Assembly (NCBI RefSeq): GCF_943913955.1
Contig: NZ_CALUAE010000008.1
Span: 37,107-101,106, forward strand
Source: Mycolicibacterium bacteremicum
GTDB taxonomy: Bacteria; Actinomycetota; Actinomycetes; Mycobacteriales; Mycobacteriaceae
Length of the DNA stretch: 64,000 bases
Direction: 5' to 3'
This document shows, piece after piece, positions 25,100-32,971 of the stretch. The notes below the pieces were generated by a model that saw only the letters and a program-made list of their open reading frames with translations, was not told the DNA's origin and did not search any database. How positions within the stretch are numbered: position 1 is the first letter of the stretch; each line of letters begins with the position of its first letter. Position numbers and translations under genes: made by a program.

Positions 25100-26191
25100 G
25101 TGGCCAAAGGTAGATTGCGCCGGCGGTTGGCGGCGGTCAACCAGGACCTGACCTCGCGTCACGACGCCGACCTCGTCGATGTCCTCAGCATCCCGGAGAA
25201 GTTCGTCAGCCCCTGGCGGCGCATCTTCACCCGTGTGCTGCTGGCGCTCGGCGCGCTGTTCGCCGCGGTGCTGATCGTCTACATCGACCGGCACGGCTAC
25301 CGCGACATCGACGCCGCCCCCAACGCGAACGACCCGCTGTCCTTCCTGGACTGCCTGTACTACGCGACGGTGTCACTGTCGACCACCGGCTATGGCGACA
25401 TCACGCCGGTCACCCCGTCGGCCCGGCTGGTCAACGTCCTGGTGATCACCCCGCTGCGGGTGGCATTCCTGATCGTGCTGATCGGAACCACGGTCGAGAC
25501 CCTGACCAACCAGTCGCGCCAGGCGTTGAAGATCCAGCGATGGAGGAAAAGCGTGCGTAACCACACCGTCGTCGTCGGCTACGGCACCAAGGGCCGCACC
25601 GCGGTGGCCGCCATGATCGGCGATGACGTCGCACCCGCCGACATCGTGGTGGTCGAGAGCGACCCGGTCGCCCTGGAGAAGGCCAAGAACGCCGGCCTGG
25701 TCACCGTCCGCGGCAATGCCCAGGACTCCGAGGTGCTGCGGCTGGCCAGCGTCCAGCACGCCAAATCGATCATCGTCGCCGCCAACCGTGACGACACCGC
25801 CGTCCTGGTGACGCTCACCGCGCGCGAACTGAACCCGACGGCCACCATCATCGCCGCGGTCCGCGAGGCCGAAAATCAGCATCTGCTCAAACAATCCGGC
25901 GCAAACAGCACCGTCGTCACCTCCGAGACGGCGGGCCGGCTGCTGGGCCTGGCCACCCAGACCCCCAGCGTGGTGGAGATGATCGAGGACCTGCTGACCC
26001 CCGATGCCGGCTTCGCGATCGCCGAGCGTCAGGTCGAACCCAAGGAGGCCGGTGGCTCGCCGCGCCATCTCACCGACATCGTCCTCGGGGTGGTGCGCGG
26101 CGGTGACCTGCTTCGCGTCGACGACGAGCGCGTCGATGCGCTGGAACTGAGCGATCGACTGCTCTACGTCCGCTCGAACGAGGAACGGTAG
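25100..26191 (+). CDS. potassium channel with TrkA-N (RCK) domain, Rv3200c-like
   Basis: 363 residues. Two membrane helices (RVLLALGALFAAVLIVYI; VNVLVITPLRVAFLIVLIG) flank a pore loop carrying the K+ selectivity filter STTGYGDITP. The cytoplasmic RCK/TrkA-N domain begins VVVGYGTKGRTAVAAMI (NAD-binding G-x-G-x2-G) and ends in a TrkA-C-like part. It would conduct K+ across the membrane under nucleotide or ligand gating. GTG start. Its last base overlaps the first base of nudC (TAGTG), so the two are cotranscribed. Confidence 0.92.
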   Translation: MAKGRLRRRLAAVNQDLTSRHDADLVDVLSIPEKFVSPWRRIFTRVLLALGALFAAVLIVYIDRHGYRDIDAAPNANDPLSFLDCLYYATVSLSTTGYGDITPVTPSARLVNVLVITPLRVAFLIVLIGTTVETLTNQSRQALKIQRWRKSVRNHTVVVGYGTKGRTAVAAMIGDDVAPADIVVVESDPVALEKAKNAGLVTVRGNAQDSEVLRLASVQHAKSIIVAANRDDTAVLVTLTARELNPTATIIAAVREAENQHLLKQSGANSTVVTSETAGRLLGLATQTPSVVEMIEDLLTPDAGFAIAERQVEPKEAGGSPRHLTDIVLGVVRGGDLLRVDDERVDALELSDRLLYVRSNEER

Positions 26192-27114
26192 TGAATTTCA
26201 GCCTGCGCAACGTCCCCCTGCTGTCCCGTGTCGGCGCCGACCGCGCCGACACGCTGCGCACCGACATCGACGCCGCCATCGCGGGCTGGCCGGACGCCCG
26301 GATACTTCGCGTGGACCACCGCAATCAGGTGCTGATCGCCGGCGGCAGCGTGGTGTTGGGCAGCGCGACGACGCTGGGAGACGCCCCGCCCGAGCAGGCG
26401 GTGTTCCTCGGCAGGCTGGACGACGGTCGGCACGTCTGGGCCATCCGTGCCGCGTTGGAAGCCCCCGAGGATCCGTCGCTGCAGGCCGAGGTGCTCGATC
26501 TGCGCCGCGCCGGACCGGTATTCGACGATGCCAGCGCGCAATTGGTGTCGACCGCCACCGCACTGCTGAACTGGCATGACCACGCCCGGTTCAGCCCGGT
26601 CGACGGTGCCCCGACCAAGAGCATCAAGGCCGGCTGGGCGCGGCTGAACCCCGACAGCGGGCGCGAGGAGTTCCCCCGCATCGACCCGGCCGTGATCTGC
26701 CTGGTGCACGACGGTCACGACCGGGCCGTGCTGGCGCGTCAAGGGGTCTGGCCCGAGCGGATGTTCTCGATCCTGGCCGGGTTCGTCGAGGCCGGCGAAT
26801 CCTTCGAGACCTGCGTGGTGCGCGAGATCGCCGAGGAGATCGGCCTCACCGTCACCGACGTGCAGTACCTGGGCAGCCAGCCGTGGCCGTTCCCGCGCTC
26901 CCTGATGGTCGGGTTCCACGCGCTCGGCGATCCCGAGCAGCCGTTCGCATTCAACGACGGCGAGATCGCCGAGGCCGAGTGGTTCACCCGGACCGAGATC
27001 CGTGATGCGCTGGAGAACGGGGACTGGACCAGCACGTCGCCGTCGCGCGTGCTGCTGCCCGGGTCCATCTCGATCGCCCGCGAGATCATCGAATCCTGGG
27101 CCTACGCGGTCTGA
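26191..27114 (+). CDS. nudC: NAD+ diphosphatase NudC
   Basis: 307-residue Nudix hydrolase cleaving NAD(H) to NMN(H) and AMP; the family also removes NAD caps from RNA. The Nudix box runs from GFVEAGESFETC through REIAEEIGL (catalytic glutamates in REIAEE), and SQPWPFPRSLM is the NADH-pyrophosphatase signature. E. coli NudC has a four-cysteine zinc ribbon before the Nudix domain; the equivalent region here (HARFSPVDGAPTKSIKAG) has none, so the zinc is lost. GTG start overlaps the channel stop by one base. Equivalent to Rv3199c. Converges with the DUF222-like gene (4-base gap). Confidence 0.92.
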   Translation: MNFSLRNVPLLSRVGADRADTLRTDIDAAIAGWPDARILRVDHRNQVLIAGGSVVLGSATTLGDAPPEQAVFLGRLDDGRHVWAIRAALEAPEDPSLQAEVLDLRRAGPVFDDASAQLVSTATALLNWHDHARFSPVDGAPTKSIKAGWARLNPDSGREEFPRIDPAVICLVHDGHDRAVLARQGVWPERMFSILAGFVEAGESFETCVVREIAEEIGLTVTDVQYLGSQPWPFPRSLMVGFHALGDPEQPFAFNDGEIAEAEWFTRTEIRDALENGDWTSTSPSRVLLPGSISIAREIIESWAYAV

Positions 27115-27118
27115 GCCG

Positions 27119-27424
27119 TCACGGTCCCAGCGCGGCGGCATCGCGGAGACACAGTCGCGCCTCATCGGGAGTGATGTTCAGCTTGTCGGACACATAGTCC
27201 ACCCACGACCGGGCGCCGAGCGCGGTCGGTGTGGTCCGTGTCTGCAGGGCGGCCAGCAGCCGGAGTTGGTACTCGCGCGCGAGGTCACCGGCCCGGCCGT
27301 AGAGCGTGATGGCCCGCTCCATGGCCGGCCGCGATCGCGACAGTGCCAGCAGGGCTTCGGCCTCGGCGACCAGTGCCGAGTATTCCGCGTGGAGAGCGTC
27401 GATCCGAGTAAGGCTCTGAGTCAT
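27119..27424 (-). pseudogene. truncated DUF222 / 13E12-repeat-like protein under an SOS box
   Basis: 101-residue product resembling the N-terminal part of DUF222 proteins of the mycobacterial 13E12 repeat family. The helical start (HAEYSALVAEAEALLALSRS) and the LGARSWVDYVSDKL-ITPDEARLCLRDAAALGP segment match the family's usual GxRSW...ARRRLxxAxxLGPR block. The open frame stops right after LGP, where full-length members continue for several hundred residues to an HNH nuclease domain, so the rest is missing and nudC's end lies 4 bases further. The ATG is directly beside a perfect LexA box. It could be a functional short protein, but a recombination remnant is likelier. Confidence 0.7.
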
Positions 27425-27427
27425 GCT

Positions 27428-27443
27428 TCGAACAATAGTTCGA
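27428..27443. promoter_or_regulatory. SOS (LexA) box, exact mycobacterial consensus
   Basis: TCGAAC-AATA-GTTCGA, an exact match to the mycobacterial LexA consensus TCGAAC-N4-GTTCGA, extended to a perfect 10-bp inverted repeat (27424-27447). It begins 3 bases before the DUF222-like start codon on that gene's strand and overlaps its likely promoter. LexA sites upstream of 13E12-family genes were reported in M. tuberculosis, which supports the assignment. It lies downstream of mrx1. Confidence 0.9.
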
Positions 27444-27464
27444 AGCACCGACAGGTGGCCGCGC

Positions 27465-27707
27465 TCAGCCCAGCTTGGCCTTGACCTGCTTGGCGCTCGG
27501 GTTGGTCAGCGTCGACCCGTCGGCGAACTTGACCGTCGGCACCACGTGATTGCCGTTGTTGACCGAACCGACGAATTCGGCCGCCGCCGGATCGCCCTCG
27601 ATGTCGATCTCGGTCCAGGAGATGCCCTCGGCCTTGAGCGCGGTCTTCAGGCGGGCGCAGTAACCACACCACGAGGTCGTGTACATCGTCAGCTCAGCAT
27701 TGCTCAT
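27465..27707 (-). CDS. mrx1: mycoredoxin-1
   Basis: 80-residue glutaredoxin-like protein with the active site WCGYC (Cys14 and Cys17), the cis-proline region HVVPTVKFADGS and the short thioredoxin fold. Mycoredoxin reduces mixed disulfides between proteins and mycothiol, the thiol used by actinobacteria in place of glutathione, and supports peroxiredoxin recycling. ATG start at MSNAELTMYTTSWCGYC; no strong ribosome site. It is divergent from uvrD2 in a 60-base gap and followed by the SOS box. Equivalent to Rv3198A. Confidence 0.93.
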   Translation of the reverse strand: MSNAELTMYTTSWCGYCARLKTALKAEGISWTEIDIEGDPAAAEFVGSVNNGNHVVPTVKFADGSTLTNPSAKQVKAKLG

Positions 27708-27767
27708 GGGTGAATCAACCTATCGACGTCGGTGCGCAATTCCCGCCACCCTATGCGCCCCGCGAAC

Positions 27768-29891
27768 ATGTCGGACACCCCTGCCATGATGGAGGCCATG
27801 CCGGCCGTCGACAGTCTCCTCGGCGACCTCGACGACGAACAGCGCGAGGCCGTCCTCGCCCCGCGTGGCCCGGTGTGCGTGCTCGCCGGTGCGGGCACCG
27901 GCAAGACCCGGACCATCACCCGCCGCATCGCCAGCCTCGTGGTCGGCGGTCACGTGGCGCCCGGCCAGGTGCTGGCCGTCACCTTCACCGCCCGCGCGGC
28001 GGGCGAGATGCGCAGCCGCCTGCGCGCCCTCGGTGACGAGGCCGGGGTGCCGACCGGCGCGGTCCAGGCCGTCACCTTCCACGCCGCGGCGCGCCGTCAG
28101 CTGCAGTACTTCTGGCCGCGGGTGGTCGGCGACACCGGCTGGCAGCTGCTGGACAGCAAGTTCGCCGTCGTCGCGCAGGCCGCCAACCGCGCGGCGGTAC
28201 AGGCCGGCACCGACGATGTGCGCGACCTGGCCGGCGAGATCGAGTGGGCCAAGGCCTCGTTGATCACCCCCGAGCAGTACGCGACGGCGGTGGCCAGGGC
28301 CCGTCGCGATGTACCGATGGATGCCAACACCGTCGCCAAGGTCTACGCCGGCTACGAGAAGCTCAAGACCCACCGCGACGGCACCGCCCTGCTCGACTTC
28401 GACGATCTGCTGTTGCACACCGCGGCGGCCATCGAGAACGACGCCGCCGTGGCGAGTGAGTTCCGGGATCGCTACCGCTGCTTCGTCGTCGACGAATACC
28501 AGGACGTCACCCCGCTGCAGCAGCGCGTCCTCGATGCCTGGCTGGGCGACCGGGACGACCTCACCGTCGTCGGTGACGCCAACCAGACCATCTACTCGTT
28601 CACCGGCGCCACCCCGCGCTTCCTGCTCGACTTCTCCCGGCGCTTCCCGGAGGCCACCGTGGTCCGGCTGGAACGCGACTACCGGTCCACCCCGGAGGTG
28701 GTGTCGCTGGCCAACCGCGTCATCGCCGCCGCGCGCGGTCGGATGGCCGGCAGCAAGCTGCATCTGGTCGGCCAGCGCGATCCCGGCCCCAAGCCGACCT
28801 TCGCCGAGCATCCCGACGAGGTCGCCGAGGCGGCCGCCGTCGCCAAGAAGGTCACCGCACTCATCGAATCCGGCACGGCGCCCGCCGAAATCGCGGTTCT
28901 CTACCGCATCAACGCCCAATCCGAGGTGTACGAGGAGGCGCTCACCGAGGCCGGTATCGCCTTCCAGGTGCGTGGTGGTGAGGGCTTCTTCAGTCGACAT
29001 GAGATCCGCCAGGCGCTGATCGCGTTGCAGCGCAACGTCGATCGGGAGACTCCCGGCGACCTGCCGGGCTTCGTGCGCGCCATCCTGGAACCGTTGGGGC
29101 TCACCGAGGAACCGCCGTCGGGAACCAAGGCGCGCGAACGCTGGGAGGCGCTGACCGCGCTGGCCGAACTGGTGGATGACGAAGTGGCCCAACGCCCTTC
29201 GCTGGATCTGGCCGCGCTGGTCGCCGAGCTGCGCCAGCGGGCCGACTCGCGGCACCCGCCGGTGGTCCAGGGGGTGACGCTGGCCTCGCTGCACGCCGCC
29301 AAGGGGCTGGAATGGGATGCGGTGTTCCTGGTCGGGCTGGCCGACGGCACCCTACCGATCTCGCACGCCCTGGCGCACGGCCCCGACAGCGAGTCCGTCG
29401 AGGAGGAGCGCCGCCTGCTCTACGTCGGGGTCACCCGTGCCCGGGTACACCTGTCGCTCAGCTGGGCGCTGGCGCGCACCCCCGGCGGCAGGCAGGGCAG
29501 GCGCGCCTCGCGTTTCCTCAACGGTGTGGCCCCCCAAACCCCGGCCGACGCCGCCCCGGCCCGCCCCAAACGCGCCCGTGGCGCCACCCCGCGCTGCCGG
29601 GTCTGCAACGGCCCGCTGACCACCCCGACGGCGATCATGTTGCGGCGCTGCGAGAACTGCCCTTCCGACATCGACGAGCAGCTGCTGGCCGAGCTCAAGG
29701 AATGGCGGTTGCGCACCTCGCAGGAACTCAAGGTGCCCGCCTATGTGGTGTTCACCGACAACACGCTGATCGCGATCGCCGAGACCCTGCCCACCGATGC
29801 CGCCGCGCTGGTGGCCATCCCGGGGATCGGGGCGCGCAAGCTCGAGCAGTACGGACCCGACGTGCTGGCCCTGGTCAAGGCGCGGTCGTGA
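27768..29891 (+). CDS. uvrD2: UvrD2 DNA helicase with tetracysteine and HRDC domains
   Basis: 707-residue SF1A helicase. Motifs: Walker A GAGTGKTRT, AVTFTARAAGEM, motif II CFVVDEYQDVTPLQQ, motif III GDANQTIYSFTGA, YRSTPEVV, and motif V-VI LASLHAAKGLEWDAV and LYVGVTRARVHL. The C-terminus has CRVCNGPL and CENC, a tetracysteine linker that couples ATPase to duplex unwinding, and an HRDC domain (ELKEWRLRTSQELKVPAYVV to VAIPGIGARKLEQYG). Essential in mycobacteria and 3'-5' in polarity per published work on UvrD2. ATG at MSDTPAMMEAMPAVDS chosen; downstream ATGs at MMEAM and MPAVD are possible. Equivalent to Rv3198c. Confidence 0.93.
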   Translation: MSDTPAMMEAMPAVDSLLGDLDDEQREAVLAPRGPVCVLAGAGTGKTRTITRRIASLVVGGHVAPGQVLAVTFTARAAGEMRSRLRALGDEAGVPTGAVQAVTFHAAARRQLQYFWPRVVGDTGWQLLDSKFAVVAQAANRAAVQAGTDDVRDLAGEIEWAKASLITPEQYATAVARARRDVPMDANTVAKVYAGYEKLKTHRDGTALLDFDDLLLHTAAAIENDAAVASEFRDRYRCFVVDEYQDVTPLQQRVLDAWLGDRDDLTVVGDANQTIYSFTGATPRFLLDFSRRFPEATVVRLERDYRSTPEVVSLANRVIAAARGRMAGSKLHLVGQRDPGPKPTFAEHPDEVAEAAAVAKKVTALIESGTAPAEIAVLYRINAQSEVYEEALTEAGIAFQVRGGEGFFSRHEIRQALIALQRNVDRETPGDLPGFVRAILEPLGLTEEPPSGTKARERWEALTALAELVDDEVAQRPSLDLAALVAELRQRADSRHPPVVQGVTLASLHAAKGLEWDAVFLVGLADGTLPISHALAHGPDSESVEEERRLLYVGVTRARVHLSLSWALARTPGGRQGRRASRFLNGVAPQTPADAAPARPKRARGATPRCRVCNGPLTTPTAIMLRRCENCPSDIDEQLLAELKEWRLRTSQELKVPAYVVFTDNTLIAIAETLPTDAAALVAIPGIGARKLEQYGPDVLALVKARS

Positions 29892-29936
29892 GAACCTGCC
29901 AAGTTCCGCACAGATTCCGCCAAAAGCGCTGGTCAG

Positions 29937-29974
29937 AAAATCGCTTGTGGTCCCGGGCTGTTAGGCTCTAGCCT
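29937..29974 (+). promoter_or_regulatory. whiB7 promoter with WhiB7 AT-rich box
   Basis: AAAAT (29937-29941) lies exactly 3 bases before TTGTGG (29945-29950, -35-like), the arrangement known for WhiB7-activated promoters, where WhiB7's AT-hook binds next to sigma-A. An 18-base spacer then leads to TAGCCT (29969-29974). The leader RNA would start near 29981, giving roughly 390 bases before the whiB7 start. Fits autoactivation. Confidence 0.75.
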
Positions 29975-30023
29975 CAAGATCACCACGTTGTACGACCAGT
30001 TCTCGCGGAAAGGAGGCGGCCCG

Positions 30024-30209
30024 ATGTCGATTATCACCATGTGCAGCAATGTAAGTGTCAGCGGTATGCCGCTGACCTTTGTTGCTGTCGCCGGCATGTC
30101 TGCTGCCGAGCGAGCTGGTTGGGCGCCCGCTGTCGCCGCCGCCGCGCCGCAGCATAAGCGCCGCACCGCCCACGAGATCGTCGCGTCCGTGAATCGGGGT
30201 ACCACCTAG
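30024..30209 (+). CDS. whiB7 leader ORF (upstream ORF, 61 residues)
   Basis: 61-codon reading frame with AAAGGAGG 7 bases before its ATG, the strongest ribosome site in this region. The peptide opens MSIITMCSNVSVSGMPLTF and ends ASVNRGTT with no domain. It lies wholly in the whiB7 leader and ends 23 bases before the attenuator stem, the geometry expected when ribosome stalling on it controls termination. Regulation of whiB7 by an upstream ORF plus attenuator is known for mycobacteria. A TTG at 29988 in the same frame would extend it, but the ribosome site argues for the ATG. Confidence 0.8.
   Translation: MSIITMCSNVSVSGMPLTFVAVAGMSAAERAGWAPAVAAAAPQHKRRTAHEIVASVNRGTT
30057..30076 (+). promoter_or_regulatory. 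hairpin inside whiB7 leader ORF
   Basis: GTCAGCGG-TATG-CCGCTGAC, a perfect 8-bp stem with a 4-base loop spanning codons 12-18 of the leader ORF. A ribosome translating the ORF would melt it. It may act as an antiterminator partner or a pause site; which alternative pairing it takes cannot be decided from sequence alone. Confidence 0.55.
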
Positions 30210-30232
30210 GTAAGCCCCAGCACCGCCGAAAA

Positions 30233-30265
30233 GGCCACGGACCCGAGCTCACCGGATCCGTGGCC
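30233..30265 (+). terminator. whiB7 leader attenuator (intrinsic terminator-like)
   Basis: Perfect 9-bp stem GGCCACGGA / TCCGTGGCC with a 15-base loop, followed by ATTCTGGTTCTTGGG, moderately T-rich. It starts 23 bases after the leader ORF stop and about 105 bases before the whiB7 start. This matches a premature-termination attenuator that is relieved when ribosomes stall in the leader ORF. Confidence 0.75.
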
Positions 30266-30370
30266 ATTCTGGTTCTTGGGACACCCCGCAGGGAAACCCC
30301 CAAAACCTGGTCACCGGTCCGAGAAGAAGACCGACACCGAATACACGACCAGGAAGAGTAGGGACAAGAC

Positions 30371-30649
30371 ATGTCCGTCCAGGCATGCCTAGAACGCACA
30401 CTGCCCGCGGTGCCGTGCCACGAGGCCGATCCGGATCTGTGGTTCGCCGAGAGCCCGTCACAGCTGGAGCAGGCCAAGGCCCTGTGTGCGGATTGCCCGA
30501 TCCGCAGCCTGTGCCTCAGCGAAGCGCTGGAGCGTCAGGAGCCATGGGGCGTCTGGGGTGGCGAGATCATCGAACGCGGCGCCATCGTGGCCCGCAAACG
30601 CCCGCGCGGACGTCCCCGCAAGGACGCCGGCGCCGACCGGGCGGCCTGA
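30371..30649 (+). CDS. whiB7: WhiB7 transcriptional activator of intrinsic antibiotic resistance
   Basis: 92-residue iron-sulfur regulator. Four cluster cysteines are Cys16, Cys39, Cys42 and Cys48 (pattern C-x22-C-x2-C-x5-C); the Trp-rich turn EPWGVWGG (57-64) and the C-terminal AT-hook RGRPRK (79-84) are as in other WhiB7 proteins. It binds the principal sigma factor and activates genes for resistance to ribosome-targeting drugs, including its own. AGGGACAAG precedes the ATG. Equivalent to Rv3197A. A perfect 20-bp hairpin terminates it before the converging ABC1 gene. Confidence 0.97.
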   Translation: MSVQACLERTLPAVPCHEADPDLWFAESPSQLEQAKALCADCPIRSLCLSEALERQEPWGVWGGEIIERGAIVARKRPRGRPRKDAGADRAA

Positions 30650-30660
30650 TGCCCGCACAC

Positions 30661-30715
30661 GAGACTGCGGGTTCTGGCGGAATTCTCGCAAATTCCCGCC
30701 AGAACCCGCAGTCTC
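30661..30715. terminator. long perfect hairpin between converging whiB7 and ABC1 genes
   Basis: Two 20-base arms (30661-30680 and 30696-30715) are perfectly complementary around a 15-base core, whose own AATT/AATT can add another 4 bp beyond a bulged base. The stem is GAGACTGCGGGTTCTGGCGG. No T-run follows on either side. Position suits a bidirectional terminator. Confidence 0.8.
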
Positions 30716-30725
30716 GGCGCACCGG

Positions 30726-32033
30726 CTAGGCGAATCCCGGCACGTACTCGTTGGCGATGGCGCGCACCGGCACGTGCGCATCCAGCTGACAGCAGATCGC
30801 AATGGTCGATGCGATCACCCGCAGCGGAATCGCCAAGTTCGCAGGCAGATCCAACTGCCGGGCCATCTTGATCTGCGCGACCGAGTTGTCCATCTGGCCG
30901 GCGGCCATCCGCTGGATCCAGCGGCGCGTGTAGTGGAACACCTCGGTCTGAACCGGCTCCACGTACTGGCGCAGCATGTCGTCGATCTCCTCGACCGACA
31001 CCTGCTCACCCTTCTGGATGAACCCGGCCGCCTCCATCGCGGGCAGCAACTCGTCGTAATTCTTGTCCCGGGCCAGCCGGATGCAATTGCCCAGTGAGGC
31101 CGGGAAACCGCCGGGCAGCGGCGCCACCGCGCCGAAGTCGATGACACCCATCCGGCCGTCGGCCAGCAGCATGAAGTTTCCGGGATGCGCGTCGCCGTGC
31201 ATCATCTCCAGCCGGTGGGGCGCGCCGAAGGTCAACTCGGTGAGCCGGGTGCCCATCATGTCCCGCTGCTCGGGGGTGCCCTCCCGGATGATGACCGACA
31301 TCGGGGTGCCGTCCATCCATTCGGCGATGACGACCTTGGGCGCGCTGGCCACGATGCGCGGGACCGCGAAGTGCGGGTCGTTGTCATAGGCCTTGGCGAA
31401 GGCACGCTGGTTGTCGGCCTCGAGCCGGTAGTCCAGTTCCATCTCGGTGCGCTCGATCAGCTCGGCGACCACACTTTCGATGTCCGCGCCGGGGGCGAGC
31501 TGCTTGAACACCCCGGTGAGACGCTGGATCGTCTTGAGGTCGGCGCGCAACGCCTCGTCGGCGCCCGGGTACTGGATCTTGACCGCGACGGTGCGGCCGT
31601 CCGCCCACACCGCCTTGTGCACCTGGCCGATGCTGGCCGAGGCCACCGGGGTGTCGTCGAAACTCTGGAACCGCTCCCGCCACTTGGTGCCGAGCTGCTG
31701 GTCGAGCACCCGGTGCACCTTGGCCGCGGGCAGCGGCGGTGCCTCGCGCTGCAGCTTGGTCAGCGCCTCGCGGTAGGGCTTGCCGTACTGCTCGGGGATG
31801 GCGGCCTCCATCACCGACAGGGCCTGGCCGACCTTCATGGCCCCGCCCTTGAGCTCGCCGAGCACCGTGAACAGCTGCTGAGCGGCCTTGTCCATCAGTT
31901 CCGCGGTGACCTCATCCCGGGATTTGCCGGTCAGCCGCTTGCCGAACCCGAGCGCGGCCCGGCCGGCGAAGCCGACGGGCAAGGTGGCGAGCTTCGCGTT
32001 TCGGGCGACGCTGCGTCGTTTGATTTCTGACAC
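30726..32033 (-). CDS. ABC1/UbiB-family atypical protein kinase-like protein (Rv3197-like)
   Basis: 435 residues of the ABC1 (ADCK/UbiB) family. Evidence is the N-terminal KxGQ motif in ELKGGAMKVGQALS, the Ala-rich loop in DTPVASASIGQVHKA replacing the kinase Gly-rich loop, VAVKIQYPG (catalytic Lys), MHGDAHPGNFML (catalytic loop) and GVIDFGAVA (DFG). Family members act in quinone/lipid homeostasis; databases sometimes label this gene an ABC transporter in error. GTG at VSEIKRRSVARN is chosen. It is the last gene of a three-gene minus-strand operon with the ThiF-like and zinc-protease genes. It lies next to whiB7; WhiB7 control has been reported for Rv3197 (recalled). Confidence 0.88.
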   Translation of the reverse strand: MSEIKRRSVARNAKLATLPVGFAGRAALGFGKRLTGKSRDEVTAELMDKAAQQLFTVLGELKGGAMKVGQALSVMEAAIPEQYGKPYREALTKLQREAPPLPAAKVHRVLDQQLGTKWRERFQSFDDTPVASASIGQVHKAVWADGRTVAVKIQYPGADEALRADLKTIQRLTGVFKQLAPGADIESVVAELIERTEMELDYRLEADNQRAFAKAYDNDPHFAVPRIVASAPKVVIAEWMDGTPMSVIIREGTPEQRDMMGTRLTELTFGAPHRLEMMHGDAHPGNFMLLADGRMGVIDFGAVAPLPGGFPASLGNCIRLARDKNYDELLPAMEAAGFIQKGEQVSVEEIDDMLRQYVEPVQTEVFHYTRRWIQRMAAGQMDNSVAQIKMARQLDLPANLAIPLRVIASTIAICCQLDAHVPVRAIANEYVPGFA

Positions 32034-32090
32034 CCGTCCATCATCCACGACGTGGCTGAATACGCCGCAACGAACTGGCAACAACCGATA

Positions 32091-32936
32091 TCAACACACG
32101 CAGGCCGGGTGCCGTGACCAGCGCTTGGTGACCACGGCGCCGCGTGCGACGTCGAATTCGACGGTGCGGTCCAGCGTCATCGGCGGCACCGCGGCCGTGC
32201 TGTCGTCAGGCCCGGACCGCACCGCGCGGACCACCCGGTCGACCTGCGCCAGCGCCAGCGCCGCGGTGCCCAGCACCGTGGCCCGGTCCGCGGTACCCAC
32301 CGCATCGCGCAGTTGGGCGGCGATCGCCGGCCAGGCGTCGTCGCGGTCGCGGCGGTGCAGATCGGCGCACGCCAGACACGAGGTGACCCCGGGCAGCACC
32401 AGCGGACCCACCAGTCCGGTGCCGTCGCGCACCAGCACCGGCAGATGTGGCAGGCGGGCGGCGTGCAATTCACGCAGCACCCGCGGGTCGGCGACCAGCG
32501 CGTCGGACAGCACCACCAGGTCGGTGCGGTCGCTGCTGACCACGGCGTGCGGCAGATGGGTCCGGGTCACCCGGGCCCCCGAGCAGCGCAGCGAACTCGC
32601 CAGCAGATCCGACAGTGGGCCCCTGCCGTGGATACGGACCGCGACCGGCCGGTGCGCGGCGGGCGGGCTGATCACCACACCGGCGCGCACCAGGGCGGCG
32701 AGCAGATCGGCGACCGCGACGGCCGCCGACTGGGCCCCGAGATCCGTTGCCCGCGCGATCAATTCCTCAGCGGTGGCGGCGTCCTGCAGGCCACGCAGCA
32801 GCTGGGCCAGAGCCGAGGTGGTCAATCCGGCGGGCGGATGCACCAGCACCGCACGCCGCGGATCCCACCCGATCTGCACGGTGCCGTCGGGACGCCACAG
32901 CACGGGCATCGCCGGGTTGAGTGCATAGCGCCGCAT
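32091..32936 (-). CDS. Ocin-ThiF-like (bacteriocin cyclodehydratase partner-like) protein, Rv3196-like
   Basis: 281 residues. The N-terminal half resembles a winged-helix domain (LVHPPAGLTTSALAQLLRGL). The ThiF/E1-like half has strands such as AVRIHGRGPLSDLLASSLRCSGA and DLVVLSDALVADPRVLREL. Two cysteine pairs, SCLACADLH and the C-terminal HPACVC, suit a structural zinc site as in TOMM cyclodehydratase partner proteins. No YcaO, precursor peptide or transporter for a ribosomal peptide is in the window. ATG starts 35 bases after the zinc-protease stop. Function unknown; could be a repurposed protein-binding module. Confidence 0.75.
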   Translation of the reverse strand: MRRYALNPAMPVLWRPDGTVQIGWDPRRAVLVHPPAGLTTSALAQLLRGLQDAATAEELIARATDLGAQSAAVAVADLLAALVRAGVVISPPAAHRPVAVRIHGRGPLSDLLASSLRCSGARVTRTHLPHAVVSSDRTDLVVLSDALVADPRVLRELHAARLPHLPVLVRDGTGLVGPLVLPGVTSCLACADLHRRDRDDAWPAIAAQLRDAVGTADRATVLGTAALALAQVDRVVRAVRSGPDDSTAAVPPMTLDRTVEFDVARGAVVTKRWSRHPACVC

Positions 32937-32971
32937 CCCATGACTGTGTCACGGTCGATGCGTCGGCCGCC

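Noticed and set aside
27448..27707. SOS box as regulator of mrx1
   Set aside because: It lies downstream of mrx1's stop codon, so control of that gene is unlikely. The DUF222-like gene starts right beside it.
29988..30023. TTG start extending the whiB7 leader ORF by 12 residues
   Set aside because: The AAAGGAGG at good spacing favours the ATG at 30024. The extension would place the ribosome site inside the coding sequence.
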